Below, piece by piece: positions 15,863 through 25,900 of a DNA stretch of 33,039 bases (its first letter is position 1; each line of letters opens with the position of its first letter). The notes under the pieces were generated by a model, which worked only from the letters and a program-made list of their open reading frames with translations, was not told the DNA's origin and made no database searches. Origin of the DNA: Prevotellaceae bacterium (GTDB lineage Bacteria > Bacteroidota > Bacteroidia > Bacteroidales > Bacteroidaceae); the NCBI GenBank assembly GCA_028726625.1, contig JAQYPT010000055.1, positions 1 to 33,039 on the forward strand, written 5' to 3'. The translations under genes were made by a program, and so were the position numbers.

Positions 15863-16558
15863 ATGAAAGAAAACAATTCTCGCATACTCGTGGTAGACGA
15901 CGAGCAGGACTTATGTGAAATTCTTAAGTTTAATCTGGAGACTGAAGGCTATGTGGTAGAAACGGCAAACTCGGCCGAAGAGGCCATGACGATGGACATT
16001 TCATCGTTCAACCTCCTACTATTGGACGTGATGATGGGTGAGATGTCGGGATTTGCCATGGCTAAAAAGCTGAAAGAGAATCCCATGACAGCTAACATTC
16101 CCATCATCTTTCTGACCGCTCGCGATACCGAGAACGATACGGTAACCGGCTTCAATCTTGGTGCTGACGACTATATCAGCAAGCCTTTCTCCATCCGTGA
16201 GGTTTTGGTTCGCATTCGTGCCGTCATCCGAAGGACAAACGAAACTGACAATCACACGGAGCCGAAGATATTGAAATACCAAGGTTTGGAAATGGATTTG
16301 GACAGAAAGAAGGTGCTTATCGATGGCGAAGATGTTCCTTTTACCAAGACAGAGTTCGAGTTACTGCACCTATTTCTTTCGGAAAAGGGACACGTGTTCT
16401 CGCGTCAGGAGCTCATAGACAGGATATGGCCAAAGGACGTTTTGGTACTCGACCGCACGGTAGACGTGAACATCACACGACTAAGAAAGAAAATTGGGCG
16501 ATTCTCCAAGTGCATTGTCACCCGGCTTGGCTTTGGATACTACTTTGATGCTCTATGA
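15863..16558 (+). CDS. OmpR/PhoB-family response regulator
   Basis: A 231-residue DNA-binding response regulator. The receiver domain (about 6-122) has acidic D12/D13, the phosphoacceptor D55 in LLLLDVMMG, T85 in FLTAR and K107 in ISKPF. The C-terminal winged helix (about 138-231) has the OmpR-family features FTKTEFELLHLF, SRQELIDRIW and DVNITRLRKKIG. It overlaps the kinase gene by 4 bp (ATGA), so the pair is translationally coupled. Its target genes are unknown. Confidence 0.92.
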   Translation: MKENNSRILVVDDEQDLCEILKFNLETEGYVVETANSAEEAMTMDISSFNLLLLDVMMGEMSGFAMAKKLKENPMTANIPIIFLTARDTENDTVTGFNLGADDYISKPFSIREVLVRIRAVIRRTNETDNHTEPKILKYQGLEMDLDRKKVLIDGEDVPFTKTEFELLHLFLSEKGHVFSRQELIDRIWPKDVLVLDRTVDVNITRLRKKIGRFSKCIVTRLGFGYYFDAL

Positions 16559-17970
16559 GAAAGGTTTCGGTTGGCAGCAAACTATACATCAGTATCTTGG
16601 CGGTATTCTTGCTTTTTGCCATCTCGTTCATCGTCTTTCAACAGACAAGAGAAAAGCAATACAAGCGGGAACTGCTGAACATGAGGCTGCAAGGCTATAA
16701 CACCAGGATGGCAGATGCCATTCAATACTTGGGCAAGAGAGACGAACAAACGCTGAGCACCTATGTAAAGACGCACAGCATACCTAACCTGCGGGTAACA
16801 TTAATCGATGATCAAGGACGGGTTGTGTTTGACAACTTCCAAAAAGATTACGCCCATTTCAAGAATCATGCTAACCGTCCGGAGATCATTGAAGCACGGA
16901 AAACGGGAACCGGAACAAGCGTAGAACGTAACAGTAAGACCCTGAAACAAGAGTTTTTCTATTCGGCAACCTATTTCAAGGATGACAAGATGACCATTCG
17001 GAGTGCCTTACCTTACAACAATGGTTTGGCTAAATCGCTGCAAGCCGACCAACATTTCATTTGGTTTGCACTCACAGCGATTGTCATCTTGACGCTCGTG
17101 TTGTGGCGATTTTTAAGAAGACTGTCGGCCAATATCACCAAATTGAAGCTGTTTGCCAGTCGTGCCGACCACAATGAGAGCCTCGATACCGAAGACTTGA
17201 TTGCCTTTCCTGACGACGAGTTGGGCGAAATTGCCGAACGAATCATCAAGATATACAAGCGTCTTCAGAGCACCAGACAGGAACAAGACATTCTGAAAAG
17301 ACAGCTTACCCAAAACATTGCGCACGAATTAAAAACGCCAGTGGCCAGCATTCAAGGCTATTTGGAAACCATTTTGGACAACCCTCACATCAATGAAGCA
17401 ACGCGACAACAATTTTTGCAACATAGCTATGCGCAGAGTCAACGTCTCACTTCCTTGCTGCAAGACATCTCTACGCTGAACAGAATTGATGATGCTCCCG
17501 ACTTGATGGAGTACTCACCCGTTAACATCTCGCAGATGATTGAAAACATCTACAAGGAAACGGGACTGCAAATGCAAAATCATCACATGGCTTTTGTCAA
17601 CAACTTACCGAAAAACGTCATCATCCAAGGCAATCAAAGTCTGCTGTACAGCGTATTCAGAAACTTGACTGACAATGCCATTACGTACGCTGGTGACGGG
17701 ACAACCATCACCCTTGACGCAAAAGAAGATGAGCAAGAATGGAGATTTACCTTCCGAGATAACGGCATAGGCGTATCAAATCAGCACCTGGCCAGACTGT
17801 TCGAACGGTTCTATCGCGTAGACAAAGGCAGAAGTAGGAAGCTCGGTGGCACCGGACTTGGACTGGCTATTGTCAAGAATGCCATCATGTTGCACGGAGG
17901 AAGCATACAAGTTCACAATGTCGAAACAGGCGGACTCTGTTTCGAGTTCAATCTAAAAAAGAAGAAATGA
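16555..17970 (+). CDS. PhoR-like membrane sensor histidine kinase
   Basis: A 471-residue kinase. TM1 is residues about 10-29, an extracytoplasmic sensor domain follows (about 30-165), and TM2 is about 166-186, followed by a HAMP-like linker (including FPDDELGEIAERI) and a coiled segment. The H-box is NIAHELKTPVAS with phosphoacceptor H257; the N-box FRNLTDNAI, G1 DNGIGV, F-box LFERFYRVDKGRS and G2 GTGLGLAI are all intact. The ligand is unknown. It is flanked by its regulator (4-bp overlap) and a GNAT gene (4-bp overlap). Confidence 0.92.
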   Translation: MRKVSVGSKLYISILAVFLLFAISFIVFQQTREKQYKRELLNMRLQGYNTRMADAIQYLGKRDEQTLSTYVKTHSIPNLRVTLIDDQGRVVFDNFQKDYAHFKNHANRPEIIEARKTGTGTSVERNSKTLKQEFFYSATYFKDDKMTIRSALPYNNGLAKSLQADQHFIWFALTAIVILTLVLWRFLRRLSANITKLKLFASRADHNESLDTEDLIAFPDDELGEIAERIIKIYKRLQSTRQEQDILKRQLTQNIAHELKTPVASIQGYLETILDNPHINEATRQQFLQHSYAQSQRLTSLLQDISTLNRIDDAPDLMEYSPVNISQMIENIYKETGLQMQNHHMAFVNNLPKNVIIQGNQSLLYSVFRNLTDNAITYAGDGTTITLDAKEDEQEWRFTFRDNGIGVSNQHLARLFERFYRVDKGRSRKLGGTGLGLAIVKNAIMLHGGSIQVHNVETGGLCFEFNLKKKK

Positions 17971-18548
17971 AGATAACACAAGCGAGTAAACACCAAGCCA
18001 GAGAGATTGCAAAGTATATCATGCTGGCTATGAACTATGAATGTTGTCAAAACTTGGCGGGGCCTCATCATACGTTAACCGAGTTTGAAGACCTGCTCAC
18101 AGAGCTCGTTGCGCTGGAAAAGTCACAGTACAGCTATACCAATACCTTGGTCGCATTGAACGATGAAGATGAGGTCATCGGTGTTTGCGTGAGCTATGAC
18201 GGTGCCCAGCTGCATGACCTTCGTCAGCCATTCGTTGACGCTGCACTCAAAACTTTCGACATAGACTACCAGAACCAGATAGATGAAGCCGATGAAGATG
18301 AACTATACATCGACAGTTTGGCCGTCAATCCCGACTATCGAAGACAAGGAATTGCGAAACGACTCATTATGGAATCGATTAGAAAAGCCCAATCAATGGG
18401 TATTCAAAAGATTGGTTTATTGGTAGACAAAGATAATCCTCTGGCCGAAAAATTGTATGTAGCCCAAGGATTCAGGTATGTCGGCGACACCACATGGGGT
18501 GGCCATCCCATGAAACACTTGCAATACTATGCTACCTTTTTCTCGTAG
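17967..18548 (+). CDS. GNAT family N-acetyltransferase
   Basis: A 193-residue acetyl-CoA-dependent acetyltransferase. The core motif A is IDSLAVNPDYRRQGIAKRLI (acetyl-CoA pyrophosphate loop RRQGIA), followed by motif B, LLVDKDNPLAEKLYVAQGFRYVG. The N-terminal third includes an acidic region (IDEADEDELY). The substrate is unknown; small molecule or protein N-terminus are both possible. It overlaps the kinase stop codon by ATGA, so its expression is tied to the two-component pair. Confidence 0.87.
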   Translation: MKITQASKHQAREIAKYIMLAMNYECCQNLAGPHHTLTEFEDLLTELVALEKSQYSYTNTLVALNDEDEVIGVCVSYDGAQLHDLRQPFVDAALKTFDIDYQNQIDEADEDELYIDSLAVNPDYRRQGIAKRLIMESIRKAQSMGIQKIGLLVDKDNPLAEKLYVAQGFRYVGDTTWGGHPMKHLQYYATFFS

Positions 18549-18867
18549 GATAGGACAGCGTATTCACCGCAGTAGGCTTGCCATCCACCAAGTTTCGATA
18601 TCCACATTCATGTAAGTGGCATTGCGAGCGTTGTAATATTCAATGGTGGCACAACCGTTTTCATCAGTTGTTAATCGTGGATTCCAATACAACGCGTGCG
18701 GCGATAATCCTCCGTTGTATCGCCAAATCCGCTCTCAGGATACTGCGGAGGTTAACAAACGCGGTAGCATTCGCGAGGTATTGCTCAAAAACAGAACCTG
18801 TCTGTGCCATCACTGATACCGTTATCAGTAATAACACAGACAGGATTGTCGTACGTTTGTTCACCAT
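18549..18867 (-). pseudogene. Decayed exported protein gene: signal peptide plus frameshifted C-terminal relic
   Basis: The minus strand starts at 18867 with a good signal peptide (MVNKRTTILSVLLLITVSVMAQ) and continues to a TAA at 18664. In another frame, after an in-frame TGA, the same DNA encodes SPHALYWNPRLTTDENG, then CATIEYYNARNATYMNVDIE, ending with a TGA at 18564-18566. In a third frame come VDGKPTAVN and LSYPTRK. These peptides look like the C-terminal beta-domain of large exported Bacteroidota proteins (the YWNP...T.E.G...EFYN pattern of carboxypeptidase-like/MG2-type proteins). At least two frameshifts and a large deletion are needed to explain it. It lies downstream of nhaD on the same strand and converges on the GNAT gene. 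Confidence 0.55.
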
Positions 18868-18927
18868 CATTTCATGTTTCAATCAGGTCAACCGTACCAT
18901 TTTGTTTTGTGTTGTTCAGTGAGATTG

Positions 18928-20277
18928 TTAGGGAACAGGTATGATAAACGAACGGATGAGCCAGTAACTCAAGATACCGGCAAGGTAACCAACGAAGGCT
19001 AACCAGCTGACATGCTTCATATACCAACCGAAGGTAATCTTCTCCAGGCCCATCACCACCACGCCGGCCGCACTGCCCACGATGAGGATAGACCCACCAA
19101 CACCAGCACAGTAAGCCAGCAACTGCCAGAAAATTCCATCAACAGCCATGTCGCCCACAGCCTCCATGGGGTACATGCCCATGCATCCTGCCACCAAGGG
19201 AACATTATCTACGATACTGGAAATCACACCAATCACACCTGTCACCACATAGTGGTTGCCGTTTGACACGTCGTTGAGCCATTTGCCCAGTCCTCCCAGC
19301 ACGCCAATTTCTTCCAAACAAGACACAGCCATGAGGATACCAAGGAAGAACAAGATGGTGGACATATCGATGTTAGACAACAGTCTGCTCACGCGCTTGC
19401 CCATTCCGTCTTTCTTATGATCTAACCCTCGGTAGAACACCTCGGTGATCGTCCAAAGTACGCCCAGCACCAACAAGATGCCAACAAACGGTGGCAGGTG
19501 GGTCAAGCTCTTGAAAACGGGTACGAACATCAAACCGCCTACACCGACGATGAATATTACTTTGCGCTGCCGCTCTGAAAAGTCAAGCACATGATAGTCG
19601 GACTTCATGTTGACTTCCGCCATCTCCAACTCGCCTTTCAATGAATACTGCATGATGAATGCCGGCACAACCATGGCCACAACCGATGGCAGGAAGATTT
19701 CCTCCATCACGCCCAATGCCGTGATAACACCCTTGTTCCACAACATAATGGTCGTCACATCGCCGATAGGCGAGAACGCTCCACCAGCGTTAGCCGAGAT
19801 GATGACCAAAGAAGCATATATCAAACGGTCTTCGTGGCTATGTACCAACTTGCGTAAAATCATGATCATCACGATACTGGTAGTCAGGTTATCCAAGATG
19901 GCAGAGAGGAAGAACGTCATAAAAGCGATACGCCACAACAAGGTTCTCTTGCTCTTTGTCTTCATGACATCGCGCACGAAGTTGAATCCACCATTCTGGT
20001 CAACCACCTCGACAATAGTCATGGCGCCCATCAAGAAGAACAAAGTGGTAGACGTACTACCCAAATGTTTTTCAATGACATGGCTCACCTGGTTAATCAA
20101 GTCTTGCCCTGCAAACCCTGGCATATACGCATTTGGGTCGAGCATGAACAGCGTCCAGCAGAACACGAACATCAATAAGGCAACAGCGGCCTTATTCACC
20201 TTGGTAACACTCTCAATGGCTATACATAGATAACCAATGATGAAAACGACAACAATCGCTAACGTTAAAGATGTCAT
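18928..20277 (-). CDS. nhaD: NhaD-type Na+/H+ antiporter
   Basis: A 449-residue inner-membrane antiporter of the ion transporter superfamily that exports Na+ (and Li+) in exchange for H+. Family signatures are SAILDNLTTSIVMIM and ISANAGGAFSPIGDVTTIMLW in the first half and SSIVDNVPLVAG plus GGSILIVGSAAG in the second, showing the inverted-repeat fold. About 11-12 hydrophobic helices. A well-formed promoter lies at 20374-20405, giving a leader of about 92 nt. With TrkAH in the same window, Na+ export and K+ uptake are both represented, although they are separate units. Confidence 0.92.
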   Translation of the reverse strand: MTSLTLAIVVVFIIGYLCIAIESVTKVNKAAVALLMFVFCWTLFMLDPNAYMPGFAGQDLINQVSHVIEKHLGSTSTTLFFLMGAMTIVEVVDQNGGFNFVRDVMKTKSKRTLLWRIAFMTFFLSAILDNLTTSIVMIMILRKLVHSHEDRLIYASLVIISANAGGAFSPIGDVTTIMLWNKGVITALGVMEEIFLPSVVAMVVPAFIMQYSLKGELEMAEVNMKSDYHVLDFSERQRKVIFIVGVGGLMFVPVFKSLTHLPPFVGILLVLGVLWTITEVFYRGLDHKKDGMGKRVSRLLSNIDMSTILFFLGILMAVSCLEEIGVLGGLGKWLNDVSNGNHYVVTGVIGVISSIVDNVPLVAGCMGMYPMEAVGDMAVDGIFWQLLAYCAGVGGSILIVGSAAGVVVMGLEKITFGWYMKHVSWLAFVGYLAGILSYWLIRSFIIPVP

Positions 20278-20373
20278 AAAATTTATATCTAATTATTTTT
20301 CGTTAAGTTCAGCTGAAATCATGCTACAGAGTGCTGAAAAGTGTCTTTGATAGCCTTGGCTGAAAAATCTTTG

Positions 20374-20405
20374 CAAAGATAGTTGTTGCCTACTGAATAA
20401 CCAAA
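20374..20405 (-). promoter_or_regulatory. nhaD promoter
   Basis: On the minus strand TTTG (20405-20402), 20-bp spacer, TATCTTTG (20381-20374): a perfect consensus with transcription from about 20369. The leader and promoter edge contain three copies of GCTGAAA on the plus strand, starting at 20312, 20333 and 20359. Confidence 0.65.
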
Positions 20406-20541
20406 AAAAAACACATCTTTATTATTATTAACACCCTCTTTATGTTGTAACACCCTTCTAATGGCATATCACAACCTCAACATAGAACTACGAACTCGTC
20501 GTCGGCCAGAAAAACAGGCCCAAAATACTGATTTCCAAAAG

Positions 20542-20629
20542 CAATGAGATTGGCCTCTAAAGTCATTGAGTTTGACCACCAAATTCATTGAGTTTGGCCA
20601 CTAAAGACATTGAGATTGGATTCAATGGA
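20542..20629. repeat. 22-bp-period intergenic repeat array C (4 units)
   Basis: Units start at 20542 (CAATG), 20564 (CATTG), 20586 (CATTG) and 20608 (CATTG), exactly 22 bp apart. Consensus in two parts: CATTGAGTTTGG then CCACNAAAGT. It is closely related to arrays A and B. It lies between nhaD and the ECF sigma gene, at the left edge of the A+T-richer SusCD island. Confidence 0.8.
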
Positions 20630-20753
20630 AATAGGAGGAATGTTCCCATGATTTTTCTGCTTCATGATAAAATCGAGTTTTTCTAAATTGAGCCTACTAT
20701 TGCTATGATAAGAAATATTCATCCAAAGCAGTGAGATTCTCTGGATTTATTTG

Positions 20754-20761
20754 TATTTTTG
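20754..20761 (+). promoter_or_regulatory. Putative ECF sigma gene promoter -7 element
   Basis: TATTTTTG matches TAnnTTTG about 145 bp before the sigma factor start. No clear -33 element is seen. Confidence 0.4.
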
Positions 20762-20905
20762 CCCTGTAAGTCGTTTGGTTCACAACTTTAATTCAAAAAT
20801 TTTGCGACATGTAAAAAACCTGGAGCGACTTTGGTTGCGAAGGCATCTATGAAAACATTGAAATGAAAGTGTTGCGGAATTAAGGTTTTTTACTTCACAT
20901 AAACA

Positions 20906-21481
20906 ATGGTGGTAACAATAGGACAAGAAAGTGATGTGACGAAGGAATTACTTCTAAGGATTTCTAAGGGTGATAATCGTGCCTTCCGTACATTTTTTGA
21001 TACTTACTATCCAAGGATCAACCGCTTTATAAGCTATATAGTAAGGAGCAATGAGGTGCGTGAAGAAGTAGTGTCAGATTTCTTTCTGACAGTGTGGAAG
21101 CACAGGGAAAAACTTTGTAAAATCAAAGATTTAGACGCTTATTTGTACACCATAGCCCGTCATTTGGCACTTGACAGTCTTAGGAAGATTTTGCATTGTC
21201 ACATCATTGAAGAAATACCTCTGGGTATTGCATCTGCTGATAACACTCCAGAGGAGCAACTTCTTAGCGAAGAACTATGTAGAGCAATTACACAGGCTGT
21301 GAACCAACTTCCTGAGAGATGTAAACTAGTTTTCCTTATGGCGAAAGAGCAAGGATTGAAGTATAAAGAAATTGCGCAAATACTTCAAATATCAGAAAAA
21401 ACGGTTAATGCTCAAATGGTTATAGCTCTGAAGAAATTAAATCTCATCATGAGACAGTACATGAAGAGTGTTTTCTTTTAG
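20906..21481 (+). CDS. ECF-type RNA polymerase sigma-70 factor
   Basis: A 191-residue ECF sigma factor. Region 2 spans about residues 25-95 (FRTFFDTYYPRINRFISYIV, then EEVVSDFFLTVWKHRE and the -10-binding YLYTIARHLALDSLRK). Region 4 spans about 130-185 (LPERCKLVFLMAKEQGLKYKEIA, helix-turn-helix ILQISEKTVNAQM). No region 1 or 3 is present, as expected. It precedes a FecR anti-sigma gene and a SusC transporter with an STN domain, the standard partners of this Bacteroidota sigma class. Its codons are A+T-richer than those of the neighbouring housekeeping genes. Confidence 0.92.
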   Translation: MVVTIGQESDVTKELLLRISKGDNRAFRTFFDTYYPRINRFISYIVRSNEVREEVVSDFFLTVWKHREKLCKIKDLDAYLYTIARHLALDSLRKILHCHIIEEIPLGIASADNTPEEQLLSEELCRAITQAVNQLPERCKLVFLMAKEQGLKYKEIAQILQISEKTVNAQMVIALKKLNLIMRQYMKSVFF

Positions 21482-21888
21482 TTTTATCTCCTAAACCATT
21501 TTCATGTTTTGTGAATAGTAAACGTTTTTTCATAGGAATGACGATGTTTTCTGCTCAAGCAATCCAACAATTACACAAAGAATTCGCTAAATGTTGGTTG
21601 CTAAAACATATTACAGACAAACATTTTAATGTTTTTTTGAGCATAGAATCATTTTTTTAATTACAGAAAAAAAACACGCCAAACCTTATGATTCTATACG
21701 GTTTTTCGAGCATTCTATCAGTTTTATGAAGCCCATTATTAATTAGAAAATTATTTTTCTTAACACCTGTTTAAATGTATTTTGAAAAAAGTGCGTCAAT
21801 ATTAATGTAGGCATTACTCTATTGGTATGTCAAGTGTGATACACGGCTGATACACATTGGTGTTTCGACTGTTTGGTAATACGGTACT
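21482..21888. other. A+T-rich spacer between sigma and anti-sigma genes
   Basis: This 407-bp stretch holds no convincing gene. A short hairpin with T-run, AAACAT (21619-21624) / ATGTTT (21629-21634) followed by TTTT, could be a weak terminator of the sigma transcript. A perfect 9-bp inverted repeat, ATAGAATCA (21643-21651) and TGATTCTAT (21689-21697), lies in the middle. The fecR-susC-susD promoter, possibly recognised by the ECF sigma itself, should be here but matches no motif I know. Confidence 0.45.
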
Positions 21889-22917
21889 ATGAACGATAAC
21901 AATACATATAATACTAAGCTGCTTTATGCTATTGCCGCTTGGTGCAGAGGGGACGCTACCAGCACCGATCAGCAGATAGTAAACAATTGGATTCATGAAA
22001 AGCCAGAGAATTCAAAGATTCTAACCTATCTCATGCACACTAAATTTATGGGAAATGTGGATGAGAGTGATGAAACTAAAGAACGGGTTTATGCGCATGT
22101 ACTGGAGTTAATTCAAGATTATGAGGAGCATGAATCCCAGATAGTTTCAATCAGTAAGTGGCGAACGCCTCAATGGGCGCTTGCCCTGAAACGTCTGGCC
22201 GTAGCAGTTGTCTTGCTTTTGATTATTTCAGGAGGTGTGTTCTGGTATCTTCAAAGTCATGACAACATTGAACTTGTGGCACACGGAAAGCCCAATTCTG
22301 TAGTCAAGCTAACACTTGATGACGGTTCTGTTGTAATGCTGAATGCAGGTTCTACGCTAAGCTACCCTCAGACATTTACAGGGAAAGAGCGTAGAGTTGC
22401 GTTATGTGGTGAGGCCATGTTCAAAGTAAAATCCAATGCGCACATGCCCTTTATCGTGAACGCTGGTGAGGCTGAGATAAAGGTTCTTGGAACACAATTT
22501 AATGTGAGTGCTTACACTGACTCTAAAAATATTGTGACTACTCTTCTGAATGGATCTGTGGAGTTTTATACCCATTCAGGACAAGAAAATTCCATACGGC
22601 TCAAGCCGAATCAGCAGGTTGTGTACGACAAGATGGCACGAACAAGTCAAGTGCGAGAAGTCGAAGCAGAGTTGTATGCATCCTGGAAGGATGGAGTGCT
22701 ATATTTCGATCATGTGAGCTTAGAAGAAATGTCTAAAATTCTTGCGCATCGGTTTGGAATCAGAATTGAGATACATGCCAAGAATTTGCAAGATGAAACT
22801 TTCTCTGGTATGTTTGAAAATGATATGAGTTTGTATCAAATCCTTGACGTGTTGAAGCGGCATCGTAGATTTGATTATCGCAAACAGGGTGATTACATCG
22901 TGATATTTGATAAATAA
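21889..22917 (+). CDS. FecR-family anti-sigma factor
   Basis: A 342-residue single-pass membrane regulator. The cytoplasmic N-terminal domain (1-98) should hold the ECF sigma; a TM helix lies at about 102-122 (LAVAVVLLLIISGGVFWYL); the periplasmic FecR domain follows (about 135-240, with LDDGSVVMLNAGSTLSYP and EAMFKVKSNAHMPFIV); the C-terminal DUF4974-type domain (about 272-340) has LEEMSKILAHRFGI and YDYRK-like strands ending YIVIFDK. It sits 407 bp after the sigma gene and 20 bp before susC. Signals from the STN domain of the neighbouring SusC are expected to reach its periplasmic part. Confidence 0.92.
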   Translation: MNDNNTYNTKLLYAIAAWCRGDATSTDQQIVNNWIHEKPENSKILTYLMHTKFMGNVDESDETKERVYAHVLELIQDYEEHESQIVSISKWRTPQWALALKRLAVAVVLLLIISGGVFWYLQSHDNIELVAHGKPNSVVKLTLDDGSVVMLNAGSTLSYPQTFTGKERRVALCGEAMFKVKSNAHMPFIVNAGEAEIKVLGTQFNVSAYTDSKNIVTTLLNGSVEFYTHSGQENSIRLKPNQQVVYDKMARTSQVREVEAELYASWKDGVLYFDHVSLEEMSKILAHRFGIRIEIHAKNLQDETFSGMFENDMSLYQILDVLKRHRRFDYRKQGDYIVIFDK

Positions 22918-22937
22918 AACCTAATAAAAATGTAAAA

Positions 22938-25900
22938 ATGAAACAAGCAATTGTCAAAAATGTGTCTTGTAGGCACTTGCAATTCAGGAAAAAATCTGTT
23001 TCGAGTATCAGAAACAGACTGGTATCTATCTTTCTTTGTATGCTTTGTGTATTTACAGGCTATGCGCAGAATAAGAAAATCACTCTTAACTGCGTCAATG
23101 AAAAGATTAAAACAGTTTTCCATGAAATCAAGCAACAAACTAACTTCTCGTTTGTATACAACAACAATGAGCTGAATGAGAATGAGCGCATCACGGTGAA
23201 AGTGAAGAACAAACCTCTTTCTGAATGCATGAATATCGTGCTGCGTAATAAGCCTTTAAGCTATGAAGTGAGAAACCGCACTATTGTAATATTTAAACAA
23301 CCTTCGGAAGTAGCAAAGAAACAGCGTAATGAGCAAACTCACAAGAAAATCAATGGCCGTGTAGTAGATGACAAGGGTGATGTTATTCCTGGTGCACTGA
23401 TTCGTGAAAAGTCTGCTCAAAACAATGCAACTGTTACGGATGAAAACGGTCTTTATCAGATGACTGTTGCTGCGAAATCGCAGATAGTTTGTTCTTTCAT
23501 GGGTTACAAACCAGTGGAGGTGAATATTGGCTCCATGGATATCTACGACATCATCTTACAGGAGGAGGTGAGTGAACTTGACGAATTGGTTGTCACTGGG
23601 TATGGACAACAGAGACGAATCAGTTCGGTGGGTTCGCAATCTACCTTGCAGAAACAAGATCTCAAAGTGCCAACTGGCAGTTTGAGTACCGTTTTAGCGG
23701 GACGTCTCTCTGGTGTTGTTGCGGTTCAAAGAACTGGCGAGCCGGGAAGAGACGCTGCTGACATCTGGATTAGAGGGCTGGCTACGCCCAACAACTCCAA
23801 TCCATTGATATTAGTGGATGGCGTCGAAAGAGACTTTAACAATATAGACCCTGATGACATTGAGTCTATTTCGGTCCTAAAGGATGCTTCCGCTACAGCC
23901 GTATATGGTGTGAGGGGAGCTAACGGTGTCATCATTGTAAGAACGAAACCTGGAGTGATTGGAAAGCCAGTGGTCAGTGTTGACTACTATGAAGGTATGA
24001 GCCGTTTCACCAAATCAACTGAACTTGCAGACGGACTGGTTTACATGGAGGCCGTGAATGAGGCTATGACTAATATAGGCAAACAGCCTAAATACACACA
24101 GGAATATATTGACAATACCCGCAATAGAGTTGATGAACTGCTTTATCCGAATGTCAACTGGCAAAAAGAAGTGTTTGACGACTGGGGACATTTACGCCGC
24201 CTGAATGCCAATGTAAGAGGAGGTAGTCAGCTTGCTCGTTTCTATGCTTCCGTGAGTGTATATAATGAGAATGGAACTATCAAGACAAATCCTTTCGAGA
24301 ATTACGATTCTGCAACGCGTTACACACGTTATAACTTTACGACCAACATTGATATGCAAATCACTCCGTCTACGGAGGTAAGCATTGGCGCTCAAGGTTA
24401 CTTGGCAGACGGCAACTATCCCGGCGTAAGTAGTGATGTTATTTTCGGCTCAACGATGGAAGTCAACCCTGTGATGTATCCCAAAATGTTTGTGATTAAC
24501 GGAGAAGAATATGTACCAGGGTTGCATACGCAAGGGGGTGAGCGAAACCCCTATGCGGATGCCACCAAGCGTGGTTACCGAAAAACCATGTCAAATCGCA
24601 TCCACTCAAATATACGTCTTACACAGGATTTGAGTATGCTTACTAAAGGATTGAAGTTCACAGCCATGTTTGCATACGATGTCACCTCATCGAGAAATAC
24701 GTCGTACACCAAACGAGAGAATACATATTACATTGCTGATAGAAACAAGCCTTTTGACGAAAATGGCAATCTGGTGCTGACAACTACTTGGAACCGAGGC
24801 TCAAAAGTTCTGAGCTTTGGCGGAAATGGGTTGGCTGGTGTTAGAAAAGATTATTTGGAAGCTTCATTTCAGTACGACAGAGTCTTTGGCAACAATCGCG
24901 TTGGAGGTATGGTTGTTTATACACAACAAAGCAGGAATGTCAACGATGCTGGTGATATTATTTCTGCGATACCTTATTGTTTGCAGGGCCTGGCAGGACG
25001 TGCCACATATTCCTGGAAAGATCGTTACTTTGGTGAATTCAACATTGGTTACAATGGTGGTGAGAATTTTCCTAAGGAGAAACGTTTTGGAACATTCCCA
25101 GCTTTGGGTGTTGGCTGGGTGTTATCTAATGAACCTTTCTGGAAGCCTTTAGAAAAAGCAATTTCATTCCTTAAGATACGATATACTAACGGAAAAGCGG
25201 GCAACAGTACCGTTGGCGGAAGGCGTTTTATGTATTTGGAGCAATACGAGTGGACTGGTAGCTACCGTTTTAACTTTGGTGGACAAAATGTGGACGGGGT
25301 GCATGTAAAAAATCCTTCGACAATGTTAGGCTGGGAGGTAGCACATAAGCAGGATCTCGGCGTTGACATCAAACTCCTGAATGACGATTTGAGGTTAACC
25401 CTGGATTGGTTCTATGAGAAACGTGACAAAATACTCTTGCTTAGAAGTGAATCGTTGCCTGACTTCTTTGGATTTCAGCAAGCACCTTATGGAAATGTGG
25501 GGAAAACACGCACAAAAGGCTTTGATGCAGAACTGGAATATTTTAAAAAGATAAACAAAGACTGGAATCTTACATTGCGTGGCAACTTTACCTATGCTGA
25601 TCCTGTATGGGTTGACAATGATATTCCTGATAAGGCCTATCCTTGGCGAAACAGAAAGGGATCGAGCCTGGTTTCGCGGGAAGGCTTTACGGCCATAGGG
25701 CTTTACACCCATTCGGACATAGATGTTATCCAAGCCTGGCTAGCTTCAGACCGCACTCAACCACAGCCATATCCTTCACCATACAACACTTCATTGGCAC
25801 AGTTGAAACCTGGAGACATCATGTACAAGGATATGAACAATGACGGTAAGATAGACGACAATGACATATCATGGATTGGCAATGGAGATATTCCTAAAAT

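Noticed and set aside
18578..18922. 114-codon plus-strand frame between GNAT and nhaD genes
   Set aside because: Composition is unlike a real protein and the opposite strand carries recognisable relic motifs.
20542..20629. 22-bp-period arrays as CRISPR
   Set aside because: The whole period is 22 bp, with no constant repeat and unique spacer alternation, and there are no cas genes. CRISPR repeats alone are longer.
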